Of a DNA stretch of 64,000 nucleotides, positions 53,953-64,000 are shown in pieces (within the stretch, counting starts at the first letter, position 1; every line of letters begins with the position of its first letter). The notes beneath the pieces are model-generated. The model saw only the letters and a list, made by a program, of their open reading frames with translations. It was not told the origin of the DNA and searched no databases. The stretch comes from Siphonodentalium dalli (taxonomy: Eukaryota; Mollusca; Scaphopoda; Gadilida; Siphonodentaliidae), in contig CP136063.1 of the NCBI GenBank assembly GCA_032622095.1, forward strand, positions 14,489,814-14,553,813. The letters run 5' to 3'. A program made the translations under genes and the position numbers.

Positions 53953-55838
53953 CTAAAATCGTCAATAGAAAAACATAAAATATATAAAAAAAAATTAAAA
54001 CTTCCAACCAACCAAAACATTGACAAATATAAGAATTACTGTCGAATATACAATAGCTAAGAAGAAAATGTAAAAATCAATATTACGACCATGCACTAAA
54101 AGAAAACCAATCTAACATGAGACGAACATGGTCAATATTGAAAGACGCATTAAAGATGTCTCATGACACACTTAAAATTCCAACTGAATTCCTAGTAAAT
54201 GGAACCACGAAAATAACCGACCCAATATCGATAGCATGTACTTTCAACAACTACTTTTCAGACATAGGTCGAAAAATTAATAGCTCAATTTCACCTCGAC
54301 CAGGTTTGGACTTTACAACTTACTTATCGAATAACAACAAATCGAATTTCTTCATGTTTCCTACAAACTCAGATGAAGTGCTCAAGTTGAGTTCAAATTT
54401 ATCCAGCAAGTCATCTACAGACTTCAATAATGTTTCTGTAAAGTTAATGAAACGAACAATTAATGAAACCGTCGACCCGCTAACCCATATTTTCAATCTT
54501 TCCTTCACACAAGGTGTTGTACCAGAGCAAATGAAAATTTCAAAAATCGTGCCAATCTATAAAAACGGTGATCTCGATCGAATTGAGAACTACAGACCCA
54601 TCAGTATTTTACCAGCATTCTCCAAAATGCTGGAAAAACTAATGTATCAGCGGCTATCATCTTTTTTGACCAAGCATCATATACTACACGAAAACCAATA
54701 TGGTTTTCGTAAAAAACACTCTACTGTCCACCCCCTGCTCCACCTTCTAGAAGAAGTTGCGAATAGCAACGACAAAAAAACCCGTGACTCAACATTGGCT
54801 GTCTTCATAGACCTATCAAATGCATTTGACACAATTAATCATGATAATTTACTCCACAAATTAAAGCACAATGGAATACGCGGCTTAGCATACGAATGGT
54901 TTAAAAGCTACCTATCGGAACGAGAACAGTATGTTAATCTTAATGGAGTTAACTCTGGAATGCTGGCAATGAAATATGGTGTACCACAAAGGTCCACTCT
55001 TGGACCCTTGTTATTTTTAGTTTACGTTAATGACATGCCGAAATGTACGTCCATTAAACTCCTCTCATTCGCCGATGACACTACTATGTGTACATCAGGA
55101 AATAACTGTGGCAAGATGCAGAATACAATTAACGGAGAACTAGAAAAACTTTTTAGATGGTGTTGCAGCAACAACCTATCAATTAATGAGTATAAGAGTA
55201 AATACATGCTCATACACCCCCAAAACAATGACTCAAAATGGAACGATATAAGGATACAACTGAATCGTAAAGAACTTACCCGTGTTGGAAACCAATACAA
55301 AGAAAAATCTCTTAAATTTCTCGGAGTGATCATAGACGAGAACCTCACATTCAAGTATCACATATCCATGATGACAAAAAAAATTTCTCATGCAACATAT
55401 TGCTTAAACATGGGAAAACGATTTCTCCCCAAAAACGCACTCAAAACCCTTTATTTCGCTCTCATTCACAGTCATCTCATGTACGGCTTAATAATATGGG
55501 GCCATGCAACTAAAACAGGATCATTATTTAAGCTTCAAAAGAAAGCTATACGCATTATATGCAAGACGAAATATCGTAGTCATACCGAACCACTTTTTAA
55601 AAAGGAAAAGATCCTCAAACTGCACGATCTGTATCATCTCCAAATCGCATTATTTATGTACAATTGGAAAAATAAAACTCTCCCATCATCATTCGAAAAA
55701 ACATTCAAATATACACCCATATCTACAACTAGACAAGCCGGAAGCTTGATGATGACAAAACCGAGAACAAATTTCTCACTAATACTTCCAAAACACGCTT
55801 TCCCCAATGTATGGAACTGTTTGAACGCTTCGCTATGA
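53953..55838 (+). CDS. LINE C reverse transcriptase
   Basis: The reading resumes at 53953 and, after one 1-bp loss near 54055, runs 573 codons from 54117 to a TGA. RT boxes: NYRPISILP (158-166), QYGFRKKHST (194-203), FIDLSNAFD (230-238, box A), VPQRSTLGPLLF (289-300, box B; the family norm is PQGS), SFADDTTM (317-324, box C) and LKFLGVIID (box E). KLQKKAIRII and LHDLYHLQIALFMY follow, typical of jockey/L2-type LINEs. The RT part is intact, but Gly-to-Arg in box B probably reduced activity. Confidence 0.85.
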
Positions 55839-56222
55839 AATTCTCCAAATAAAACACAATTCAAAAAGTCTATCACCAATAATCTATTATCACAATATAG
55901 TAATGATACTATATGTAAAATTCGAGAATGTAAATCGTGCAGAGTAACAACTTGAAATCATTGACCTTGTTATTGACATGCCCCAACAAGTATGAGTCAC
56001 CGAGGCACCCTCACCTTTTTTGGGCGATTTAATAATACGTATATTTTCAGGCACGCGTACATAATTAGCTTAGCCCCAACATTAAACACATATTCGAATG
56101 TCAGACTGCCCTACAGGATAAGAAGATTTACCACTGACAAACCCTTCCACGCTTATCCTTGTTGTAAATACTCATTATTCAGCAATGAACGCTATCTCAA
56201 TCATACATGTAATGTTATATTA

Positions 56223-56266
56223 CAGGGGTGGCAGGAAGACGGCCTGTACTGGCCATGCCACCCCTG
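56223..56266 (+). repeat. Stem-loop in the LINE C 3' UTR
   Basis: CAGGGGTGGCA (56223-56233) pairs with TGCCACCCCTG (56256-56266), and an inner GGCC/GGCC stem extends the hairpin. It lies about 75 bp before the ATTCAAAC tail. LINE reverse transcriptases of the L2/CR1 group recognise 3' structures, so this may be the template-recognition signal. Confidence 0.7.
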
Positions 56267-56343
56267 CACATGTAAATATGTACACATATAATTATATAAC
56301 ACTGTATTGTATAATGTGCAAATAAACATTCAAACATTCAAAG

Positions 56344-57126
56344 TTATCCATCTATATTTCAATTACAACCACTACGACGTGATCACAACTGTCACAGGAT
56401 TTCTTGGATGTAGTTATTAATGTGAACACTGTGACGTCGGTTCGGACCACAGAGGTGATAATTTATGTTCATACAAGTGTATGTGTTTTGAGGGTAATTT
56501 ATGTCCCTTTGAACGATGGATACACTGCATTAAATGTAAGAGGACTTTGTCGATGTCTCGACAATCGTTTGAAAAAATCACCAAAACAAGACACAACTAT
56601 TTGTGATATGATACACAAATGCCGGAAATGCGGGGTTGAAATCGCCATACGAGAGGAGAAAAGACATATATGTTCGGGAACAAAGAAGTGTAAATACTGT
56701 AAGGAAATCGTTCCATCAGACCACATATGTCACATTCAACAGTACGAAAAGTAAGAAACACAGAAAGAGTAAAGGTACCATTCATATTTTATTTGTCAAC
56801 AAGATACTGGTGTTCATATACACAATTTTTGTGTTGCACTAACTGCTTATGAAAATTGTATATGTAAACTCGTTGATGAAATATGCAATTCATGTGATTT
56901 TGCATTGTCAAATAGAGAATATGTTTTTAAAGGTGAAAATGTATTGGAAAGATTTTGTAAATGGTTGTTTTACACCAACGATCATAAAGGCATAACATGT
57001 ATTGCTCACAATGCAAGAGGCTACGATTGTTAGTTCCTCTTACATTACTTGGTGAACAATGGAAATTCAAAACCTAATGTTATTATGAATGGTAACACAA
57101 TACTGAGTTTACAATGTAATGGTGTT
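56344..57126 (+). pseudogene. Polinton/adintovirus-like DNA polymerase B, exonuclease part
   Basis: The reading continues the fragment at 45540-46350. First comes a NHYDVI block, then a Cys/His-rich region at about 56600-56745 (HKCRKCGVEI, C-X2-C pairs). The exonuclease Exo II block follows, with IAHNARGYD at 57001-57027 and a TAG at 57031-57033 just after it. It is cut at 57126 by element D. In the family this domain proofreads during protein-primed DNA replication. The palm domain is absent from the window. Confidence 0.65.
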
Positions 57127-58964
57127 AGTCTAGGCAAATATGGACATAGGTGTCGCCTGGAGAGGGAATTTATGAGAACTACATTTTTGCTTAGCACGAA
57201 CACTATGTTGGATTTGTCAGATAGGCGGACTTTTTTTCGCACCGCGTGGTTTTATTGAGGCACCTGGTGATAAAATCGGTAATTTTTAAAATAAAGCCGA
57301 CATATTTGACAGAGTATATTCACACCTGTTCATAAGAGATATTCGTCCAATTTTGATACGTGTGCATGGGGCAATAACCAGAGTAAGGTAATCCATGTAA
57401 CAATTGAATCTCGGAACGACAGTCATGACGTCATGTGAGGTTAAATAATGTTTAGGGTGAGAAGAATATAACGATTCACGCAAAGCGTTGTCTTTCGCTT
57501 CTTATAAAGTCAGAAGTAAGATAGTTATGCCCAATTATTTCATACTATAGAAAACTACTGCCAATTAGCTACGTTCTAATATATCAATTATCGCTGTTGG
57601 TCCCATCATTTTTTATCAAAGGCAGAAAAATCAACCCTCCCCTAAAGATGAGAGGCGTCAGGCTGTTGTGTAAGGCACTCAGAACGCATTATTACGTGCC
57701 AAATTGCGAAATGAACACAACGACCGCTGATAGACTGCTAAGGTAATGTCTAATATATATGTGTTGATAGACACATTCGAGCATTACAGTAAAAATGTTA
57801 CATCCTGATTCAATTTTTTAACAAATTTCAGATTTGTTCCCCAAAAAGATAATCTAAAATGCATTTTGTCTTCTTCCGGGAGGCAAACATGAAAATCATG
57901 TATTATGGGTGGAGATAATTAGTGTAAACGGTAATTTCGTTCCGTCTTGGATTCTAAACTGGCCAAATAACCCAAGATGGCTGTCAATATGGTGGCCGGT
58001 ATATCGGTGGGAATTGTGAAATTTGTAAGAACGCATGATTACTTGCCAAATGACTTAAATAACACAACGGCCGTTGATAAACTGCTATAGTTTTATGTAA
58101 TATATATATCCCGATCCATCGACCATAATATTTAAGTGAAACCGGTACACAAAGCACCTCCTGGTCCCGATTTTGTATTAACTATTTACTTATTTTAGTC
58201 CAAAATTGATCGAAAACCTATTTTGTCATCTTCTCGAAATGCATAAAGACATTAATGTTGGGTGTGTGGATATAATGTGCATGTACGATAATGTCATGCC
58301 GTCGGCGGTTACTACGTGGCATATTAATCCCAAAATGGCTGCCAATACAGTGGCCGGTATATGGATGGAAATTGTAAAATCTATCGTGACGCACTTAATG
58401 CCACCATGGCAATGGAATGCCTTATATAACCAATAGTCCTATTATATTCATATCATTGTTGCAATACTATGATGTAACATTGGTCAGTTCTATTAAAATG
58501 ACAACCAGATTTGTACCCACGAGTGAGAGGATCAACAAATTTCAAGTAAGTTTGATTCTTCGAAATATATGGCATGTCGTGCAAATTATTTCACAAAAAA
58601 CACGATTGATTCAAGGCAGATGGCTGCCTGACTATATTTGGGGAAAGAATAAGGCAATTGTGTATGGTACATTAAATATAACACGAGATTTAAGCATACT
58701 GGGCACTCTCTATGGCTATATGTAACAAAATGCGATCGCGAATAAAATAATTAACAAATTAACCATTTCGGAAACATATCTTATCAAATAACCCATGTTA
58801 TTTGTCGCTGCATCTTAGAAAGAACAACAACTCCTGTGCATACCAGAATCTGATCTACGATAACTCATTCACAACAACTCCCATTGTGCTAAGCGAAATC
58901 AGTTTTATGGAGACGATATCCGTAGTTTAGTATCTACTTTATGTCTTTGTAAAATCGGGACGAA

Positions 58965-59141
58965 ATGGGGACGAGGATTTATTCGCCAATTTGTTTTCCG
59001 CCGGAGTTGCCTGTAAATACGAATATTGAATACAGCCCGATTGGTACATTAATGACAAGGGATTTACGTTTTAACACCAATGTTACTTGCAACATCAGCA
59101 GGTCTCCTGGTCTGACTATGACCAGTCCAGATGTAACATAA
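58965..59141 (+). CDS. Short open frame in element D copy 1
   Basis: 58 codons from ATG to TAA. It includes PPELPVNTNIEYSPIG and NTNVTCNISRSPGL, with an N-glycosylation-like NVT. The same frame is partly kept at 18510-18690 in copy 2 (...NTN..CN.SRSPGL) but with a stop. An overlapping frame is also conserved. It could be an exon of a gene carried by the element; unproven. Confidence 0.25.
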   Translation: MGTRIYSPICFPPELPVNTNIEYSPIGTLMTRDLRFNTNVTCNISRSPGLTMTSPDVT

Positions 59142-59539
59142 CGTAGACACGTTTACATTTCCACAAAGTTAGGAACAACATTTGATATTTCTGAAGATTA
59201 TCGGGTTCATAAATTGCAAAGAAAGCTGCCCTTCGTGGCGATCGTGTTCAACAGAAACTGCACAATTACGTTAGAAACACAGGATGGATTCTCATTCTGG
59301 ACATGACTAATCTTATGTTTATCACTGATCAGATTATTTCCCGGAAGATGCAAAATCTGAACTTATTTTATACGACGAGCGCTATTTTTTTTCGAATCTC
59401 ATATTTGCGTTATTGCACACTAGTCAATGAAAGCGGCGATGCTTATTTAGGATCTAAAACAATTCACTCTTTTTCAGCATAACCGCCTTCCGTGTGTCGA
59501 AGCTGTTGTACATTGTACAGCAATTGTGCATTGTATATA

Positions 59540-59821
59540 ATATATAACAGGTTATTGGAGGCACTGACTCAGAATCAAAAGCAACGATTCAAATGTGGTT
59601 GCTTCAGTGAGTGTGAACAAATGATCCTTTCTTATCGAAGTGATCATGTATGTATCGGATGGCACAATGAGATGTTCCTTATCTCACAGCTAGCTTTAAA
59701 ATCGGTCCATTTTTTCGCCCAATCAAGTCGGGCTGTGAACCCGCATCAACATCGTCTAGCCCATACTTCCATAATGGTATCCACGACATATCCACCTAAT
59801 ATGTACCATCATATTTGGTAG
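59540..59821 (+). pseudogene. Copy-1 version of the 17799-18104 open segment
   Basis: After tatataacag the frame reads LLEALTQNQKQRF, CGCFSECEQ and SYRSDHVCIGW, then NEMFLISQLALKSV, where a 1-base insertion in a T run moves it out of the frame used in copy 2. The parallel open frames show that both derive from one coding-like ancestor. Confidence 0.35.
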
Positions 59822-60480
59822 CACTTGGATTAATATTCATTGAGAAAGATTGACCTTCAATTGTCGGCTTTAAGTAAGTTCATATTGATGATGTGAAAGG
59901 TGACTGGCATAAATAACAATCAGGCATTCAATGTATTAATGTTACTCTGTTCTTCGTTTTAAATAATCATATTCACCTGTCCATCTCGCTCAAATTGCCA
60001 CATATTTCAAGGGTTTACTTGAGCACGAATGCTCATGAATGCAAGATTCGTCAATCATGGGCACCATTCGGGTAGCTATTTTAAACAGAATTGCGCGTAT
60101 GATGTCTCGGAGTAACATGAATATAATACTTTGGGTTGTATGAGACATTAGATGGTGGCAATGACGGCGACAAAAGGGAAACATGACATATTTCACCATT
60201 TATTCTGACCACCGTATTGGAAGCCATCTTGAGCCATTTTGTAATCCAAAAACGACATTCAATTATCGTACATACCAAACATCTCCGCCACGCTACATTC
60301 TGCGTTGTGTGGCTCCCGAGAAGATGACAAAAATGGCTTTAGGGTTTTTTTTGGAGAAAAATGCCTAAATTTTATCAAAATTTATGCCAGGGGGTGCATT
60401 GTGTAATAATATCACTTTATGGTTCAAGTTTGTAGATCGGCACATATACCTTAAACTATAGTGCACGTCACGGGATGTTT

Positions 60481-60904
60481 GTTTCGCCACGACATGGATA
60501 TACATCCTTCCAAAGTTGAAATAACTGTACTTGAATCAGATTAGGTTGTATACATGTACATATGCATGTATGTTAGCAATATTAAGTGCAGAAACTTCGG
60601 GCGCTAGGAGACAAATGGCGGCCGGACACATCCCAACGCACTGAGGGCGCCGGATGGTAGATCCGCCCTTGCACCGCAAGTACATGTACATGACAATTGT
60701 TTTTATTTTAAACCACTTTTAGAAATTGAGATTTAAAAAAAAAAAATCACGGATAGCGCACATCCTTAATTATATGTATTTGACTCATCTAGCATGTACA
60801 TGTAGCTAACTACGGAAATTGATTATTGATTAATTGATTATTGGCTATATTAACATCCATCGATTATACTGTATGATTAATCGTGGCAACCCTAGACGGA
60901 TACT
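60481..60904. other. No gene seen
   Basis: Spacer with an A11 run near 60735, several acatgtacat words and a CpG-richer patch at 60600-60660. No polymerase reading resumes here. Confidence 0.4.
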
Positions 60905-62440
60905 TGAACACAACTAATAACATCAATTCTATTTGTGCCAAAGAATTTAGTCATGTAAAGAGTAAAATCCAAGATGGCTGCTGGCGGAGATGTTTATTCA
61001 ATGGCCAAACGATCCCAAACTTACTCGTTCCCATCTGCATGTCAATATTAACATCCATGACAAATTCCATGATGATCAGACTAACAGTACGACCTGCAGC
61101 CCATGCTAATAGGTTGAATTTTTAAATCCAAGATGGCCCCTGTCCGCCATGTTTTTTTCCGATTGACCCCAAAATGCCTCGATCCCATCTACATGTGAAT
61201 GTCAACAGGGGAACAGCCAATACAAATTTCATAATGATCCGACCAAAGGTAGGACCTGCGGTACCAGTATGTACACATCTAGCGCGTGCCAAAGGATTTA
61301 CCGGTATTCAAACAAAGAGTAAAATCTAAGACGACTGCTGATGGCCATGTTTTTTGGCTGAACGACCCCAAAATGACTCGTTCCCATCTAAATGTCAAAA
61401 TTAACATCCATGACAAATTTAATGATGACCAGACAAAGATACAACCCGTAGCCCATGATAATGGATTGATTTTTGAAATCCAAGATGTCCGCTGGTGCCT
61501 GGTGGCCATGTTTTTTGGTCGAACGACCCCAAAATGACCCGTTCCCATCTACGTCATGGCAATAGCCATGACAAATCTCATAATGATCTGACCAAAGATA
61601 TGACCTGTAGCCCATGCTAATTGACTGATTTTTTTGAAATCCAAGATAGCCGCTGGTGCCTGGCAGCCATGTTTTTTGGTCGAGCGACCCCAAAATGACT
61701 CGTTCCCATCTACGACATGTCAATGTCAACAGCCATGACAAATCTCATAATGATCTGACCAAAGGTACAACCAGTAGCCTGTGCCAAAGACTCGTTCCCA
61801 TTTGCATGTCAATATTTACATCCATGACAAATGTCATGACGATCAGATGAACAGTACGACCTGTATTAGTAGTCAGCGCCAATAGATTGAATTTTGAAAT
61901 CAAAGATGGCTGCCAGTGGCCATGTTTTTTGGCCGAATGACCGAACATGACCCGTTCCCATCTACATGTACATGTCAATAGCCATGACAACTCTCATAAT
62001 TATCTGACTAAAGGTATGACCTGTAGCCTATACCAATGTATTTAGTCATGCAAAGAGTAAAATCCAAGATATCTGTTGATGGCCATGACCCGAAAAGGAC
62101 TCATTCCTAGCCACATGTCAATATGAACATCGACAAACTTCATGATGATCAGACTAACAGTACGAGCTGCAGACCGGACCAATGGATTTAATTTTGAAAT
62201 TCAAGATGGCCACCAACGGCCATGTTTTTCGGGAGATTGACCCAAAAATGACTCGTTCCCATCTACATGTCATTGTTAACATCGACGATACATTTCATGA
62301 AGATCCGACCAAAGCTACGATCTGTAGCCTGCGCCAAAGGACTTAGTCATGCAAAGAGTAAAATTCAAAATGGCTGCTAACGGCCATGTTTTTTGGTCGA
62401 ACAACCCTAAAATGACTCGTTCCCACAGGGATGGATCCAG
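60905..62440. repeat. Satellite-like array, about 155 bp unit, ten copies
   Basis: The core gactcgttcccatctacatg recurs near 61024, 61184, 61376, 61538, 61698, 61790, 61948, 62098, 62253 and 62416. Each unit also has aaatccaagatggctgctgg, ccatgttttttggtcgaacg, catgacaaattNcataatga and ggtacgacctgtag. Divergence between units is substantial, and one unit near 61700-61790 is short. Both strands give fake frames. Confidence 0.85.
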
Positions 62441-63803
62441 GGATTTTTTGGGGACATCTGTTTTGGGTTGGGCCGGTTTTTGACGGATCCGATTTAATCG
62501 GACCGATCCAACTGAGTTTGATTTCATCAGGAAAATCCGGCTTATGACGATGGCAACGCGAGTGTTTTGCTTGTCACATGACCAAAACATCATTCAAAAT
62601 GTCGGAATAGTTAGCAGCGACCGCTATTCTAAAATTATATCAAGAATTCTGATCAATCGACAAGAAACAACGGCTGGTAGACCTATGGGCAGAAAATAGG
62701 TGCCCGTATATAATAATCGCAACAAGAGGGAGGCAGCTGTGGAAAGGTAGATTACGCCAATTTACGGCTATTGGCACTATTAACTGTATTGCCCGTGACC
62801 TCAATATATTATTATTAATATATTTATTTAGTGTATTATTAATAAATGTTTTAGAAATACATTTGAATATAAATCACCAGGACTACCGGTAGATATAGTA
62901 AATGTCTAGATAGGCTGACCACGTACACCAGTTGACTATTTACTACAGTGACATGCATAGCATGCATATGACCAGAGTGAAAATCGGACTCGTGCGCGCT
63001 GACTCCCAGATTTTATCGGGCCCGATTTATCCGGCAGCCTGATTTACAGGGCACAATCGGGACCGTGTGCGCCGCCACTTAATTTTCAACACACAGTTAC
63101 TTGGATCAATTTAGAGCTTTTAGAAGTTTAATATTAGTATCGCAATTCGCAATGCTATTTGTGCATAGATAATTTTTTTTTTTTTTATTATTGTCACCTA
63201 GTCGGCACAGTATGGGATTAGATACAACGGCGACCAATGGCATACCGATCTATTTCATCTGATTTTGCTAGAATCCATAGATACCTTTTCACAAGAATAC
63301 AGGGTAAATTGCGATAATATTTGCGAGAATCTAGATTTGGATTCTCGCCGAAATATAAGCACTGCGGTTTATGTTTTCAAAATGAGAGATAATTCTAAGA
63401 TGCCCGTTATTTCTTTAAATATCACTTTTACGAAATAACGGCCATGTCTAAAGAGTTACACCATAACGACAAAAACGTTGCAAACTTATTGGACTCTCAA
63501 AACTGCGATGACACATGGCTAATTTTATACGTCATACTGTATGTGCATAGAAACGGGAGCTCTTAGAAGGGGTCCGACTAGTCAACTAGTAGTCGATTAA
63601 CGTACAGGTATCTGAATTTGCAGTTATTTTGGTCGTTAGTGAACGTTCAGACGACCATGATACAATCGTAAGTGGAAGCATCGGGACCTGACGAAATTAT
63701 GGATAGTTTATTGGTAGATACCGGTAGACTGAGGGGTCGCCGTACATGAGTTTTACGTACACATGTAACGGAACGAGAAAGAGAAGTGCGGGAGTCGCAC
63801 CGA
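62441..63803. other. No gene seen
   Basis: Begins with a hAT-like or related end (cagggatggatccaggg at 62427) that truncates the last satellite unit. Two related patches near 62980 and 63050 (aatcggactcgtgcgcg, aatcgggaccgtgtgcg) are noted. T12 at 63175-63186. No exon supported. Confidence 0.35.
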
Positions 63804-63880
63804 AAGTTGGCAGCCCCAGAATCCCAAGCCAGTCACACATCCAAGCGGCTTCGCCATTGCTTAACTTTGGTGATCACAAA
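63804..63880 (-). ncRNA. 5S rRNA-like sequence (pseudogene or 5S-derived SINE head)
   Basis: On the minus strand the order is GATCACCAAAGTTAAGCAA, then GCTTGGATG, GTGACTGG and CTTGGGATTC. This matches the 5S internal promoter: A box (GATCACCGAAGTTAAGC), intermediate element (TTGGATG) and C box (GGTGACCGCCTGGGAATACC), with several mismatches. The 5' third of 5S and the usual terminal stem are not recognisable. It is therefore a degenerate gene or the head of a 5S-derived SINE rather than a working 5S rRNA. Confidence 0.55.
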
Positions 63881-64000
63881 AGCGTCTAACGACCGTGGCC
63901 AAGAAATCTAGACCTCTCGAGCAGAGAAGTCATCGGCCTTCTACATTTACAATGCGACAGCTACACACACAACCGTGATTACAATTACTCCCCTTGCTCC

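Larger units (their letters stand above)
46352..56344 (+). mobile_element. Jockey/L2-like LINE with nested insertions (LINE C)
   Basis: The block starts and ends at the break in the polymerase gene, with AAAGT on both sides (46347-46351, 56340-56344). It holds a minisatellite 5' region, one EN-RT ORF (49088-50209 and 53953-55838), and a 3' UTR ending in ATTCAAAC repeats, as in many L2/CR1-group tails. Removing the two DNA transposons (951 and 3737 bp) leaves about 5.3 kb. No ORF1 is seen. That the minisatellite belongs to the LINE is inferred from the junctions. Confidence 0.6.
57127..60480 (+). mobile_element. Element D, copy 1 (right end lost)
   Basis: Starts AGTCTAGGCAAATATGGACA inside the polymerase exonuclease domain. 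About 3.35 kb match copy 2 (21721 down to about 17100) in reverse. The match ends near 60480 and no right TIR follows, so no target duplication can be read. It lacks the 1.1-kb segment seen at 18890-20005. Internal subrepeats of about 300 bp carry aatatggtggccggtata and acacaacggccgttgata. Confidence 0.65.

Noticed and set aside
61279-61741. Repeated open frames with HGHQAPA-like text on the minus strand
   Set aside because: They recur with the 155-bp satellite unit on both strands and have no start or splice logic.
1-64000. CRISPR arrays, bacterial operons or a phage-like defence system
   Set aside because: The tandem repeats lack uniform short repeats with unique spacers, and the coding style (introns, LINEs, SINE) is animal.

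Overview
The window looks like nuclear DNA of an animal, most likely a marine invertebrate; a lophotrochozoan such as a mollusc would fit, but the sequence does not prove it. The reasons are an AT-rich background with no dense coding, spliced short exons with GT-AG borders, three lineages of non-LTR retrotransposon (one with a CR1-type esterase ORF1), a tRNA-derived SINE, many TIR elements with 3-bp or 8-bp target duplications, Polinton-like polymerase remnants and many minisatellites. No bacterial-type operon is present. Nearly all of the 64 kb is transposable elements and tandem repeats, with a few candidate host exons between them.

Layout. 1-4.6 kb: duplicated spacer, a 141-bp phase-0 exon (minus strand), two minisatellites and a Harbinger-like MITE. 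4.98-5.66 kb: a two-exon gene with a helix-hairpin-helix motif, running into TA/CA microsatellite. 6.5-10.8 kb: a decayed minus-strand LINE (ORF1, endonuclease, RT, zinc knuckle). 11.3-16.1 kb: LTR-like promoter, gag fragment, an unusual TTTATTC/GAATAAA palindrome field, a CpG-rich direct repeat and a minisatellite. 16.47-21.72 kb: a 5.25-kb element with about 0.7-kb TIRs, an 8-bp target duplication and open segments inside. 22.7-23.6 kb: a hAT-like MITE with a SINE inside it. 24-36 kb: copies of one dispersed repeat, a near-complete CR1-like LINE (25.4-30.3 kb), a LINE tail and a 365-bp duplication. 36.0-39 kb: a GGGGGTAT repeat and an LTR-type integrase. 39-45 kb: minisatellites, two exons paralogous to the one at 1.4 kb, a possible first exon and a GGTTCTTCG/CGAAGAACC palindrome array. 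45.4-57.1 kb: a Polinton-like DNA polymerase gene split by a roughly 10-kb insertion, itself a jockey/L2-like LINE carrying two further DNA transposons. 57.1-60.5 kb: a second copy of the 16.5-kb element, inserted in the same polymerase. 60.9-62.4 kb: a roughly 155-bp satellite. 63.8 kb: a 5S rRNA-like sequence.

The most unusual signals are three things. First, three paralogous phase-0 helical exons (1.4, 40.5 and 43.9 kb) suggest a minus-strand host gene stretched by transposons or dispersed exon duplicates. Second, spliced open segments lie inside the large TIR element. Third, there is a four-layer insertion stack whose order can be read from target duplications and restored reading frames. 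Exon models, clade names and repeat identities come from reading by eye and were not tested by alignment.
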